Assembly: GCF_001634365.1 (NCBI RefSeq)
Contig: NZ_CP014581.1
Span: 1 to 64,000, forward strand
From: Paraburkholderia phytofirmans OLGA172
Lineage (GTDB): Bacteria > Pseudomonadota > Gammaproteobacteria > Burkholderiales > Burkholderiaceae
Reading direction: 5' to 3'
Length of the DNA: 64,000 nt
How positions within the stretch are numbered: position 1 is the stretch's first letter; every line of letters starts with the position of its first letter. The position numbers and the translations under genes were made by a program. The notes under the pieces were generated by a model. That model worked only from the letters and a program-made list of their open reading frames with translations, was not told where the DNA came from and made no database searches. Of this stretch, positions 43,770-52,712 are shown one piece after another.

Positions 43770-44309
43770 ATGAACACATACAGCAACGCACTCGACGCAA
43801 GGACGCATTGGGCGCTGCATCGTATCAGCGTGATAGCGGGCAACGAAACGGCCGCGAAGGATCGATTGTTCTGGGCGCTAAGCTTCGCGAAGCGCAGCGG
43901 CGACGCGAGCGGCCACGGGGATGAAGTGACCCAATGTCCGGCGCTCCTGTCCGATGTCCCCCCGTTGCGCGACGCTTTTCTGGCCGCTTTCGATGCGGTG
44001 CGCGACCGGCGACAAAAGCGGCGCACGCGCGAAGGGCTTGAGAACGAACTCGCGCAGATGGCACAGGAAGCGAACCGGGGTTGCGGGCTGTCGTATGAAC
44101 TGTTCGTGAAGCGCTTTTCGCAGGAAGTGGATAACCTGCTCGAAATGGTGGAGCATCCTTTTTGGGACATCGCCATTGAGATTGCTACGAGCAAAGGCTA
44201 CGCCACGCCGGAGGAACGCAGCGTGATGCAGGACGAGATCGAGGAGTCGGGCGGTTGCAGCCTCACCGGAATTGATCCCTACTGCTGCCCGTGCGGCAGG
44301 CACGAATAG
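43770..44309 (+). CDS. Hypothetical protein
   Basis: A 179-residue, mostly helical protein; ATG 43770 follows AAGGAGATATTCCG. The C-terminus is Cys-rich (GCSLTGIDPYCCPCGRHE) and may bind metal. It is the last gene of the plus-strand array, nearest to the oriT candidate zone. No family recognised. Confidence 0.68.
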   Translation: MNTYSNALDARTHWALHRISVIAGNETAAKDRLFWALSFAKRSGDASGHGDEVTQCPALLSDVPPLRDAFLAAFDAVRDRRQKRRTREGLENELAQMAQEANRGCGLSYELFVKRFSQEVDNLLEMVEHPFWDIAIEIATSKGYATPEERSVMQDEIEESGGCSLTGIDPYCCPCGRHE

Positions 44310-44484
44310 CGGGATTCTGAAACCATCCCGCACGCGCCATGAGTGGCGGGAAATTGCGCATGCGAAAATTTCTCTCGTCGTCCGGCCGGACTGCATTTTC
44401 GCGGTCAGCTCGGTCGGCGCGTGCGCGGCGCCTTCTGCGCTGCGCTCCGAAGACACCACGCACGCGCCGGGGCCTGCACTCGCG

Positions 44485-44510
44485 ATTGTGAGCAATGACT
44501 TGCTCACAAT
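44485..44510. promoter_or_regulatory. Perfect 11-bp dyad
   Basis: ATTGTGAGCAA (44485-44495), TGAC, TTGCTCACAAT (44500-44510). Perfect arms in a gene-free stretch near the oriT candidate; a regulator or accessory transfer protein site. Confidence 0.6.
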
Positions 44511-44958
44511 AGGTTCGTCCAATCTGCTTCCCGGCGCTTGCGCGCCGCTCACCAGATCTACCGCACGAGTATCCGCTGCGCGTCGCATTGCCTTGCAATG
44601 CCCGACGCTCGCGCATCCACGCTCCTGAGCGCTTCGCGCTCCATCGCATATCAGACCCGGCCGAAACCCAGCGGGCCCGTATCGCTATATTCGTCGCCAA
44701 CGTCCCCGGCGTATCAAGGTCCCGAACGCGCACTCCAGATTCTGGGCGCACACCGCCCGGAATGATGTTCTATCGTGCTTTCGCGCCGGCTCCGTTGTCG
44801 CCTGCGCTCCAGGCGTCCACAAATGGAAACTGCGCCCGGTCGCGAGGTTCGTGGCTGACGCCACTCGCCATGCGACCGGGCGCAGTCGTTGGACTACCCG
44901 GCGCTACTGGTTTTAATCCGCCACACTTACCACAAGCTCCACCGCCCCCCGCTTTGCC

Positions 44959-44993
44959 GAGTTGCCCACAACAAACATCGTTGTGGACAACTC
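44959..44993. promoter_or_regulatory. 14-bp near-perfect dyad
   Basis: GAGTTGCCCACAAC (44959-44972), 7 bp, GTTGTGGACAACTC (44980-44993), with one mismatch. It lies about 70 bp from the C-terminal end of the minus gene at 45066. It may belong to oriT, or be a terminator-like or protein-binding site. Confidence 0.55.
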
Positions 44994-45065
44994 TCGCGGC
45001 GTCCGGCTCTTGCGATTCATGGGAATCGCGGCCGTCCGTTCGGAGCCGTGGATTTGTGGAAACTG

Positions 45066-45395
45066 CTACGCGGGTTGTTCGACGGGCTTCTCCCGAACCG
45101 GCGCGCTTTTCTCGGCGGCCGGCTGCTCGCTCTCGCTCGACGCCGCCAGACCGACCAGCGCTTTCAGTTGCGGCACCACGTTACGCCAAACTTCGACGTC
45201 GATCGTATCGAGACGCTCTGACTTCAACAGATCGGAAATCGCCTTTCGGTTCTTATCGAGGTTTTCCCTTTCCTCACGCCTTGCCTGTTCTCTTAACGAT
45301 GCGAGGAGCTTTTCGGTTTCGGCGATTTTCTCAGTGATAGACGCTGCCGGTCGGCGGCCGCGGGGCTTCTTCGGTGCTTCAGTTTTTGTGGTCAT
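45066..45395 (-). CDS. Small coiled-coil protein with AT-hook-like motif
   Basis: A 109-residue basic protein. KKPRGRRPAAS near the N-terminus resembles an AT-hook, and a coiled coil follows (ITEKIAETEKLLASLREQAR). The C-terminus is Pro/Glu/Ala-rich. ATG 45395 is preceded by AGGAGGACTCTT, a strong ribosome binding site. It is transcribed away from the relaxosome-type gene at 45779, and such divergent small DNA-binding proteins often flank oriT. A mobilization accessory is likely but unproven. Confidence 0.72.
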   Translation of the reverse strand: MTTKTEAPKKPRGRRPAASITEKIAETEKLLASLREQARREERENLDKNRKAISDLLKSERLDTIDVEVWRNVVPQLKALVGLAASSESEQPAAEKSAPVREKPVEQPA

Positions 45396-45778
45396 AAGAG
45401 TCCTCCTATAGTGAAGGTTGAAGTCGGGTAATTCCGGTTAGCGTGTGCCGGTGCATCATGGCTTGTTCACGCGCAAAATGCAATTCCCCGGAATTCCCCG
45501 ACGCGGTTGGGGCGAGCCTTTTCCCGATATTCCGAGGCAGCAGGAAAAGTCAAAACCGCCCCCCCAAAGAGCACACACATTACGCACGTACCGTGCATGT
45601 GTCAAAACCATCGCAAGATCATGATTTATATGGGTATTTTGCGCTCCAAAATATTTTAATCACGTCTTTTACTGATAGACATTTAACGGTAAAATGGCGC
45701 TTAGAATCAAGTAGATAGGTAGTGGTGCGAAACGCACCACTACTCCTTAAAAAAACAGGCCAACCACGCGAGACCAAC
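45396..45778. other. Candidate oriT / divergent promoter region
   Basis: 383 bp between two divergent small DNA-binding protein genes. It contains CCCCGGAATTCCCCG repeats near 45485, a sharply A+T-rich stretch (45620-45700, including AAAATATTTTAA), the pair CATTT/AAATG and the perfect dyad at 45719-45743. A+T-rich DNA, dyads, an RHH protein and a relaxase operon starting here are the usual layout of a MOBF oriT. Confidence 0.6.
45719..45743. promoter_or_regulatory. Perfect 11-bp dyad, possible nic-region or operator
   Basis: GTAGTGGTGCG (45719-45729), AAA, CGCACCACTAC (45733-45743). Both strands therefore contain AGTGGTGCG, and the bottom strand reads AGTGGTGCGTTTCG, resembling the F nic context GTGTGGTGCTTTTG. 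It lies 36 bp before the RHH gene, so autoregulation is the alternative explanation. Confidence 0.5.
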
Positions 45779-46162
45779 ATGAGCCAAGAGTCCGTTCACA
45801 TTCGCATCGATCGGGATGAACACGACTATCTGCGGGAAGAAGCCCGCAAACGAAAAATCTCCGCTAATGCACTCGCTCGCATTTTCGTGCGCGATGGCCT
45901 TGCGAAGTTTGACCGCCGAAATGACGCGCTCATGGAGCGGATCGACGCGCTGATAAATCTCGTCACGAAGTCAAATGTGCTCGCCGCGAGTGCGGTCGTT
46001 TCTGCAGCACTGCCGGTTGGATTGGGGGCGACGCTCGACGAGGCAATCAAGGCGCAAATGCGGAGTCACATCATGGAGGCCGTCAAGCTCGGGCAGAACA
46101 TCAGCTCGACCTACGACAAAGGCACCTTCGACCAAGGGGGCGCGAATGTTTCTTCCAATTGA
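45779..46162 (+). CDS. Ribbon-helix-helix relaxosome accessory protein
   Basis: A 127-residue protein. The N-terminus, VHIRIDRDEHDYLREEARKR followed by KISANALARIFVRDGL, fits a ribbon-helix-helix DNA-binding fold as in TrwA and TraY-type accessory proteins. The C-terminal half is helical and probably oligomerises. ATG 45779 starts the conserved part; GTG 45722 would place 19 odd residues across the dyad. It is the first gene of the coupling protein-relaxase operon, with a likely role in binding oriT and repressing this promoter. Confidence 0.72.
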   Translation: MSQESVHIRIDRDEHDYLREEARKRKISANALARIFVRDGLAKFDRRNDALMERIDALINLVTKSNVLAASAVVSAALPVGLGATLDEAIKAQMRSHIMEAVKLGQNISSTYDKGTFDQGGANVSSN

Positions 46163-46496
46163 GATTCAGTCGGTCAACCAGCCGGGGCAACTTCTGGCTG
46201 GGGAATACAAGGCGAACTGCGCCGTCTACTCCTCGCCAAACAGCAAGACGGTGGTCATGCACTACGAATACACGCGGATTGGGGCGACTGTCGCGGACGC
46301 ATGCGTTCTCCTGTTTGTCGAGGAATCGGGCACGACGAGAATGTGTGACTTCATCCGTATGCCGGACCGCAGCTGGCGTGACAGTTTCGGAGCAAGATCC
46401 GACTCGCTTCTGGACTTGCTTCCCGCCGAGTTTGCCGAATACCGGCTGGTTGATGAAAGGGACATGGGGTCACAATTCGTCGGGGAGCCCGCATGA
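46146..46496 (+). CDS. Hypothetical protein in the transfer operon
   Basis: A 116-residue protein. ATG 46146 lies inside the end of the RHH gene (17-bp overlap), preceded by AAGGGGGCG, which decides the start over the longer frame. It overlaps traD by ATGA. The central sequence is beta-rich (KTVVMHYEYTRIGATVADAC) and the C-terminus acidic. No family recognised. Confidence 0.7.
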   Translation: MFLPIEIQSVNQPGQLLAGEYKANCAVYSSPNSKTVVMHYEYTRIGATVADACVLLFVEESGTTRMCDFIRMPDRSWRDSFGARSDSLLDLLPAEFAEYRLVDERDMGSQFVGEPA

Positions 46497-48511
46497 GCGA
46501 AAAGATTATTTCGGACGCCGGCGCTGGCCGCGCGCTCTTTCTGACGCGTATCAAGCTGACAGCCCATGCCATTTCAATGGCGCTTTGGGCGGGTGCGCTG
46601 CCCGGTCTTATTATCCCGTTTGTCCTGTGGCTCGCCTGTCTGTCACCCAAGGATGTTGATCTCGTAAAGGAGAATCTTGTTTCGCATATGGTGAGCGAAA
46701 CGACTGCGCGGAAATGGAAAGTTCGGGACGGGGCCGGCGAGGTCAAGGTGCTCACGGTCGTGAAATCGGACGGGGGCCAGGTCCAGTTGCTTACGCCGTC
46801 GCAATTCCGCGTCGTGACCCTGCCACTGTCGCGGCCGGTCAGGGTCTTTGGATACGTGGTCTGGTCGGCGATCGTACTGGCCGTCCTGGGATATATCGTC
46901 GTCTGGCGCTCGCTTGCCAAGCTTGGGAAGAATGCGCGGGAGAACAAGCGGATCGACGGCGCAAAGGATCTGGTGAAGCCGCAGGAGCTTTCGACGCTCG
47001 TGAAGCGCGAGGAGCCGGGCGACTACCGTCTGCTTGATGTCCTGTTGCCACGATCGGCGCCTATGCAGGGCATTATCTTTCAAGGCGCGCAAGGCACCGG
47101 GAAGTCGCTGGGCCAGCATGACCTGATGCAACAGGTTTTTGCCCGCAAGCGCAAGGCCATCATTTACGATCCCAGCGGCGAATACTTCCGGGCCTACTAC
47201 CGGCCCGGAAAGGATTTCTTCTTCAATCCGGCGCTTCTCGGGTCAGTGCCTTGGTCGATCTTTTCCGAGCTGGTGTACGCATACGATGCGAACACCCTTG
47301 CACAGGCATTCCTGCCGCCGAAGGCGGGTGTCGTTCACGGAGCTAATGCGTTTTTTGAAGATGCAGCACGCGCGCTGTTTTCGGTCATCCTGCTGCGCCT
47401 TGCTCAACGCGGGGCGAAGCACACCCGCCTGATTGCCGATGCGTTCCTTGACATGCCTGACGACGAAATGGAGTTGCTGATCCGCAAGTCCGTCGCCAGT
47501 TCCGCAGTCGGTGGTGATTCGAAGGGCCAACGTCAGGGTGTCATCAGCTCGATCGCGATTTACCTCGACGGTATTTCGGCGGTACAGGAGGGCACGTGGT
47601 CAATTCGCGATTTCATCAACCGCGAAGACGACGCGCGCTTTTTCATTCTCGGCACAGATGACACGCAGGCGATGTTCACGCCGCTCTATCGTTTGTTGCT
47701 GACGGTTTCGTTCGGGCTGATCGCCGCGAAACAGGAGATCGTTCACGAGGACAAGTACTGGTACTTCCTGGACGAGGTTGCGAAACTCGGAGATATCAAG
47801 CTCGATGAGGTGCAGGCCGAACTTCGGAAATATGGCGTTTGCGTATCCGCTGGCATCCAGAGCGACAAGCAGCTCGTGACATCAATGGGACAGGACCGCG
47901 GTGAGACGGTCATGAACTGCTTTAACACGGTAGTGATGCTCCGGGCGAACGAGCCGAACATGGCCAAGCGGATGGCCGAGCGCCTCGGTCGCAGAGATAT
48001 GGCTGTGGTGTCGAATGGCCAGGCCCTAGCTGTGACTGACTGGCGGGACGGCGGCAACCTGAATCAGGGCGAGCAGGAAAAGTGGCTGGTCATGCCTTCC
48101 AAGATCGGACAGATGAAGAACTGCACAGCGTATCTCCGGCTCCCCGGCGACTACCCGGCCACCTTCGTCAACTATCGTCATTGGTTGCCAAGGTGGTATC
48201 GCCTGTGGCCACGTCTGGCCCGGTTTAAGCCGATTCAGGATACGCCACCGCGCGATCCGCGATTCAAGGTAATTCGGGCGGAAGGGCAGGATGCGCTCGC
48301 GAGCGTGCGTGCAGAGACTGAACGGGAAAAGGCTGAAGCAGCACGAGCCCAGGCAGCGAAGGAGGCAATTGAAAGCGAGGGCATATGGATTGTCAAAGAT
48401 CCTGAGACGGGCGAACTGGAGAAGGTTGACGGCACCGCGGTGACGCAGAGCGCACAGGCGAGGAAGCAGAGCGAAACTCCGGTGACCGACGAAGGGGGAT
48501 TGTTCCAATGA
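46493..48511 (+). CDS. traD: Type IV coupling protein (TraD/VirD4-like)
   Basis: A 672-residue coupling protein that links the relaxosome to the secretion channel and pumps DNA. Two N-terminal membrane segments lie near 24-50 (LWAGALPGLIIPFVLWLACL) and 125-145 (VVWSAIVLAVLGYIVVW). The Walker A GAQGTGKS is near 200, KRKAIIYDPSGEYF follows, and YWYFLDEVAKLG is the Walker B region. The C-terminal tail (from about 590) is charged and ends near EGGLFQ-like residues, as in tails that contact relaxases. It overlaps neighbours by ATGA on both sides. Confidence 0.92.
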   Translation: MSEKIISDAGAGRALFLTRIKLTAHAISMALWAGALPGLIIPFVLWLACLSPKDVDLVKENLVSHMVSETTARKWKVRDGAGEVKVLTVVKSDGGQVQLLTPSQFRVVTLPLSRPVRVFGYVVWSAIVLAVLGYIVVWRSLAKLGKNARENKRIDGAKDLVKPQELSTLVKREEPGDYRLLDVLLPRSAPMQGIIFQGAQGTGKSLGQHDLMQQVFARKRKAIIYDPSGEYFRAYYRPGKDFFFNPALLGSVPWSIFSELVYAYDANTLAQAFLPPKAGVVHGANAFFEDAARALFSVILLRLAQRGAKHTRLIADAFLDMPDDEMELLIRKSVASSAVGGDSKGQRQGVISSIAIYLDGISAVQEGTWSIRDFINREDDARFFILGTDDTQAMFTPLYRLLLTVSFGLIAAKQEIVHEDKYWYFLDEVAKLGDIKLDEVQAELRKYGVCVSAGIQSDKQLVTSMGQDRGETVMNCFNTVVMLRANEPNMAKRMAERLGRRDMAVVSNGQALAVTDWRDGGNLNQGEQEKWLVMPSKIGQMKNCTAYLRLPGDYPATFVNYRHWLPRWYRLWPRLARFKPIQDTPPRDPRFKVIRAEGQDALASVRAETEREKAEAARAQAAKEAIESEGIWIVKDPETGELEKVDGTAVTQSAQARKQSETPVTDEGGLFQ

Positions 48512-48987
48512 AATCGATTTTCTACAAATGGCTGTTCATTCTCGGCGGCCTGATCGTCGCGATCTTCACCGTATTTTTCCAGCAGGTCCGAGCGGTCAGC
48601 GCCGACTGGCTTTCGTCCAGCCCCCCCGGCGAGGCGACGCTTCTCGATTCCGACCTTGGTTCGATCAAGGAAGTGAAATTTGTCGATGAAGGTGCCAGCA
48701 TTGCGTACGTGACCGTGGGCGAATTAGCGGTCATCTCGCACCAAGGCAGTAACGCTCTGGTCGGAATCAGTCTGCACAGCAATGCACCGACGAGCACGTA
48801 CCCGAGCTTGCGCATTTTCCTCAAGTCAGGAACACGGACTGTCCGGACTCTGGTGCTCGGCCCCACCGAATACACGCATGGTGGCAGTCTGGTAACCGAA
48901 CAGGTTCGTATCCCGATTTCGCTCCTATCGGGTGAATCCAGCTTCACAGCTCAGGCGTTCTATGCAGATGCGGGAGACGCCAAATGA
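48508..48987 (+). CDS. Membrane-anchored hypothetical protein
   Basis: A 159-residue protein with one N-terminal membrane segment (WLFILGGLIVAIFTVFFQQV, about 5-25) and a beta-rich periplasmic part. It sits between traD and the relaxase gene and overlaps both by ATGA. Its place suggests a transfer role; no family recognised. Confidence 0.72.
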   Translation: MKSIFYKWLFILGGLIVAIFTVFFQQVRAVSADWLSSSPPGEATLLDSDLGSIKEVKFVDEGASIAYVTVGELAVISHQGSNALVGISLHSNAPTSTYPSLRIFLKSGTRTVRTLVLGPTEYTHGGSLVTEQVRIPISLLSGESSFTAQAFYADAGDAK

Positions 48988-51900
48988 TTTCGATGACTCA
49001 TATCGCCGGTTCAGGTGTCGGCAACGCCGCCCGGTATCACGACAAGTCTTTCACGAAGGATGCGGGCCAGAAAGCCGACAACTACTATGTCAATGAGAAG
49101 GCCTCGGCGCACTGGCAGGGACGGGGAGCGGAACTGCTTGGCATCAGCGGCAAGGACGTCGAGCGCGAGGACTTCGTTAATTTCCTGAGTGGCAAACTGG
49201 TCAATCCAGAGACCGGCGAGATTCAGAACCTGGCGGATAACAGCAAGGGCGATGATCGGCGGGCCGGTATGGATTTCACGATTGCGCCGTCCAAGAGCGT
49301 TTCGATCGCTGGGCTGGTAGGAAAGGATGATCGCGTGGTCGAGGCCCACCTGCAGGCCAACGGGCGGGCGATGGAATGGCTGGAAAAGCACGGGGCTGTC
49401 ATTCGCGTGAAAGACGAGAATGGGCGCAACAAGGCGGTCCAGGCCGGTAACCTTTTGTACGCCACGGTAATGCACGAGACGAACCGTGAAAACGAGCCAC
49501 AGATCCACAGCCATAACGTAATTGTCTCGGCGGTCTATGACGAGAGCGGCAAGAAGTGGCGAAGCCTAACAAACGATCAGATGCTCAAGCTTCGGGCCAA
49601 GGCCGATGTGATCTACAAGGCCGAATTGGCTGAAGGTCTGCGGCGCGCGGGATATGAGCTGGAATATGCCAAGAACGGCGTTGATTTCGAGATCAAGGGT
49701 TTTACGCCGGAGCATTTAGAGACCTACGCAAGCCGGAAGGCACAGATCAAGGAGGCGTTGATCAAGCGCGGTATTGAACCGGGTGAGGCGAGCTTCGATG
49801 CCCGGCAGGCAGCTGCGCTGGATAGTCGATCGGCGAAGCAGGAGCTTCCCCGTGATGCGCTTCAGGCCATCTGGCAGGAGACAGCCCAGCAGGCCGGTTT
49901 AAAGGTCGAGAACATCGTGAACGCCGCGAGGGAGCGGTCCGGCTATTCGGCTCCCGAGCAGGTGCAATCTCAGGGGCAGACAGCGACCAATGAACAGACC
50001 CAGCAACCTGGGCCGACCGCTGCCCGTGCCACGACGAAACCCGTTCGCGAGGTCGACGAGAAGGCGCGCAAAGCCGGTGTACGTGCGGTGTCGTGGGCTA
50101 TTGAACATCTGACGGAGCGTGAGCAGTCGTTCAGTCTGGCCGAGCTGGAAGAGACCGCGGTAAGGTTCAGTCGCGGCGGTATCAATGCGGTCGATTGGGC
50201 GGTCGAACAGCACGTGAAAAACCATTTAATCGTCGAGCGGGGAACCGACGATGACGGCGTGCTGATGTACACCACCCACAAGGCTATTGACAGCGAAATG
50301 CGGCTTGCCGAGAACATCCGTGCCGGCATGGCAAAGGGAAATGTCGTTCTTTCGGACCGTGAGGAGTTCGTGTCAGCGGTCAAAGCGTTCAACGCGAAGA
50401 TGGAACTGGAGACCAATGGCAAGTTCGAGCTTTCGCGTGAACAGGTTCGGGCGGCCTATAACGTCCTGATGCATCCGGATACCTATCAGGGCATCCAGGG
50501 CGAGGCTGGAACGGGCAAGACTGCTGCACTGGCTATGGTGAACGACGTAGCAACCGCCAAGGGTTGGGAAGTGATCGGCGTGGCGACGTCTGCGGCCGCA
50601 GCGAAGGAACTGGAGGCCGCAAGTGGCATCAAGAGTGACACCGTAGCAGGTTACTTCGCCACCCGGGAGAACCGCATCAAGGCGACCGAGCTGCGGCTCG
50701 AGGAGCTACGCGCAGCGATCAACGCGGACACCAAGATCCGCGATATGCCGGCGTCAAGGATCGAATCCCGGCGCCTCGACGTTGCCGGCGCGGACATCGA
50801 CTACGGCCAGCATCGGTACACATTCGATCATCAACGAGGCGAGGTATTCCGGTCGCCGGATGATTTCCGCAATGCGATCGGAGTGATGCTGACGGGTGTC
50901 GCCAATCGAAACCGTGACGCGGCCGCGGAAGCTCGCGAGAGTGCCGCTACCTTCGGCCAGCGTGTTCGGGCCGGGGCGTTGAACACCGGCGTTGAGTTCG
51001 CGGAATCGCTGGGTCGACGGTTCACCACGTTCGAACAGGTTGGCACGGTGGAGGCCGTTGCGGCACGAAACACTCTCTATCTGGACAAGGACGGAGCGGG
51101 TAGTGAGCTGAAGCGGGAGTACGAGACGAAACAGGCCGAACTGGCGAACCTCAAACGCTTTGGCAATGCAGAAGGCCGGAAAACCCTAATCGTTATGGAC
51201 GAATCGTCCCTGACCGGGGCATTCGACACGGAGAAGATCTCGAACCTCGCTCGCGAGATCGGCGCGCGAGTCGTGTTTCAGGGCGATACGAAGCAGCACG
51301 GGAGTGTGGCAGCCGGCCGGGCTTTCGAGCAGGCGCAAAACTCCGGGATGAAGGTATCGGTGCTGCAGGAGACCCGCCGCTTCGACAAGGCGACGCAACA
51401 GACCAAACAGGCGTTGCTGGACATGAAGGCGGGCCAGTATGCGACGGCGATAGGACGCCTGGATACCCGCGTGGTCGAGGAGGACGCGCTGGCCCGCGAG
51501 GTAGCACAACGTTATCTGACCAACATGATCGAGTTGAAGGAGCGGGGCCGTGAAAATCCGAGGGTTGGTGTCGTTGCCGTCACGAACAACGACCGCAAGG
51601 CGATCAACGCGGAGATCCATGGTCTGCTTGCAGAGAAGGGGCTTATCTCAGACAAGTCGTTTCCGAAACGACATTTGGACGATCCCAAGCTAACCGAGGC
51701 CGAGCAAACGCAGGCCGTGATGCTCCAGCAGAAGTTTGTGGACACACTAATCTTTCGAAAGACGTACCGTGAAATCGGCGTTGAGAAGGGCGACGTCATT
51801 TCAGTTGTCGGCTATGACCTGTCCGCTAACCGGATCATCGGGGTGAATTCGCAAGGCAAGAAGGTCGAGATCAATCCCCAGCGGCAAGACTACTTTTCTC

Positions 51901-52508
51901 CGGCGAAACTTGAGGACCGCGAGTACGCCGCCGGCGATCGCATCGAGACACGCGCGATCATCCGGTTGGAAAATCAGGACCGCAAGCGGATTGCCAACGG
52001 CACACCTGGCGTGATTACCGAGATCGACGCCAAGGGAGCCAAAATCAGATGGACCGACAATGAAAAGGGCGCCAAGAGCCGACAGGACGGGGAGCGATCT
52101 GAGTCGTATCTGACAAACGCCGAGTTGAGGTTCATCGATCATGCGTACGCGCATACCTCGTACAAGGAGCAGGGCGCGACAAACGACCGGGAGATCATTG
52201 CGGTCAGTGAGGTGGGCGCAAAGGTGTTCAATAAGCAGGCCGCCTACGTCGCAGCGTCGCGCGCCAAGGACAACACCGAAATTGTCACTTCGGCTCTCGA
52301 TGCTCTCAAGAAGAACGCAGGGAAGGACGTCGAGAAAACGACGGCGATTGACATGGAGAAGCAGCCGGAACGGACACAGGCTCGAACGACCCAGCAGAAT
52401 CTCAACCAAGGCCGAGATCCGGGACGGCAGCAGCAACCGGGCCGTTCTGGTGTGCAGCAGACGCCGGCCGAGAAGGTCAAGGACAAGGGGCAGATCCTGG
52501 AGCTTTGA
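48984..52508 (+). CDS. traI: MOBF relaxase-helicase (TrwC/TraI-like)
   Basis: A 1174-residue conjugative relaxase. The N-terminal TrwC domain has YHDKSF and NYYVNEKASAHWQGRGAELL (catalytic Tyr region), MDFTIAPSKSVSIAG and the metal-binding histidine cluster PQIHSHNVIVSAV. The helicase part has GEAGTGKTAAL (Walker A, about 508-518) and LIVMDESSLTG (Walker B), with further SF1 motifs near the C-terminus (FIDHAYAHTSYKEQGATNDR). The last 60 residues are Gln- and Arg-rich. It nicks oriT, stays bound to the 5' end and unwinds the plasmid. A bidirectional terminator follows. Confidence 0.95.
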   Translation: MISMTHIAGSGVGNAARYHDKSFTKDAGQKADNYYVNEKASAHWQGRGAELLGISGKDVEREDFVNFLSGKLVNPETGEIQNLADNSKGDDRRAGMDFTIAPSKSVSIAGLVGKDDRVVEAHLQANGRAMEWLEKHGAVIRVKDENGRNKAVQAGNLLYATVMHETNRENEPQIHSHNVIVSAVYDESGKKWRSLTNDQMLKLRAKADVIYKAELAEGLRRAGYELEYAKNGVDFEIKGFTPEHLETYASRKAQIKEALIKRGIEPGEASFDARQAAALDSRSAKQELPRDALQAIWQETAQQAGLKVENIVNAARERSGYSAPEQVQSQGQTATNEQTQQPGPTAARATTKPVREVDEKARKAGVRAVSWAIEHLTEREQSFSLAELEETAVRFSRGGINAVDWAVEQHVKNHLIVERGTDDDGVLMYTTHKAIDSEMRLAENIRAGMAKGNVVLSDREEFVSAVKAFNAKMELETNGKFELSREQVRAAYNVLMHPDTYQGIQGEAGTGKTAALAMVNDVATAKGWEVIGVATSAAAAKELEAASGIKSDTVAGYFATRENRIKATELRLEELRAAINADTKIRDMPASRIESRRLDVAGADIDYGQHRYTFDHQRGEVFRSPDDFRNAIGVMLTGVANRNRDAAAEARESAATFGQRVRAGALNTGVEFAESLGRRFTTFEQVGTVEAVAARNTLYLDKDGAGSELKREYETKQAELANLKRFGNAEGRKTLIVMDESSLTGAFDTEKISNLAREIGARVVFQGDTKQHGSVAAGRAFEQAQNSGMKVSVLQETRRFDKATQQTKQALLDMKAGQYATAIGRLDTRVVEEDALAREVAQRYLTNMIELKERGRENPRVGVVAVTNNDRKAINAEIHGLLAEKGLISDKSFPKRHLDDPKLTEAEQTQAVMLQQKFVDTLIFRKTYREIGVEKGDVISVVGYDLSANRIIGVNSQGKKVEINPQRQDYFSPAKLEDREYAAGDRIETRAIIRLENQDRKRIANGTPGVITEIDAKGAKIRWTDNEKGAKSRQDGERSESYLTNAELRFIDHAYAHTSYKEQGATNDREIIAVSEVGAKVFNKQAAYVAASRAKDNTEIVTSALDALKKNAGKDVEKTTAIDMEKQPERTQARTTQQNLNQGRDPGRQQQPGRSGVQQTPAEKVKDKGQILEL

Positions 52509-52529
52509 TCGTTACTCGACGCTCTAATG

Positions 52530-52567
52530 AAAAACGGCCCGCTCGAATCGCAGCGGGCCGTTTTTTT
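52530..52567. terminator. Bidirectional terminator between transfer operons
   Basis: CGGCCCGCT (52535-52543) pairs with AGCGGGCCG (52552-52560), flanked by A5 and T7. It separates the relaxase operon from the converging minus-strand genes. Confidence 0.93.
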
Positions 52568-52580
52568 GGTCTTCCAACGC

Positions 52581-52712
52581 CTAGTGATGTTGCACGAGGG
52601 AGATTACGGCAACGACCGCGATCGCGGCAAATGCCACCCACGTGATCCAGCCATTCTTCTTCGCAAACTTCTGGCCAAACGTTTCTTTTTTTGCGTTGTC
52701 ACTTTGGGTCAT
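52581..52712 (-). CDS. 43-residue membrane protein
   Basis: ATG 52712 to TAG 52583-52581. A basic N-terminus (AKKETFGQKFAKKNGW) is followed by one hydrophobic helix (ITWVAFAAIAVVAVISLV) and a short QHH end. It overlaps the end of the upstream gene (52699) by 14 bp, so it is probably co-translated. It may be a small accessory of the mating apparatus or an inner-membrane peptide; no family recognised. Confidence 0.6.
   Translation of the reverse strand: MTQSDNAKKETFGQKFAKKNGWITWVAFAAIAVVAVISLVQHH

Larger units (their letters stand above)
44310..45065. other. Gene-poor, dyad-rich region beside the transfer genes
   Basis: 756 bp with no convincing gene. It begins with a hairpin (TCCCGC/GCGGGA, 44327-44352), followed by GCATGCGAAAATTT, a near-copy of the TTTCGCATGCGAAA palindrome. 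Two strong dyads follow (44485-44510 and 44959-44993). A long open plus frame here is the shadow of G+C-rich sequence and of the minus gene at 45066. The dyads and position fit part of an oriT or a control region. Confidence 0.55.

Noticed and set aside
44485..44510. lac-operator-like dyad read as a lac control site
   Set aside because: The half-sites look similar to the lac operator, but no sugar genes or LacI-type regulator occur here, so the likeness is probably chance.
44588..45337. 249-codon plus-strand frame beside the oriT zone
   Set aside because: It runs antisense through the well-supported minus gene at 45066-45395 and has a Pro/Arg/Ser-rich shadow composition.
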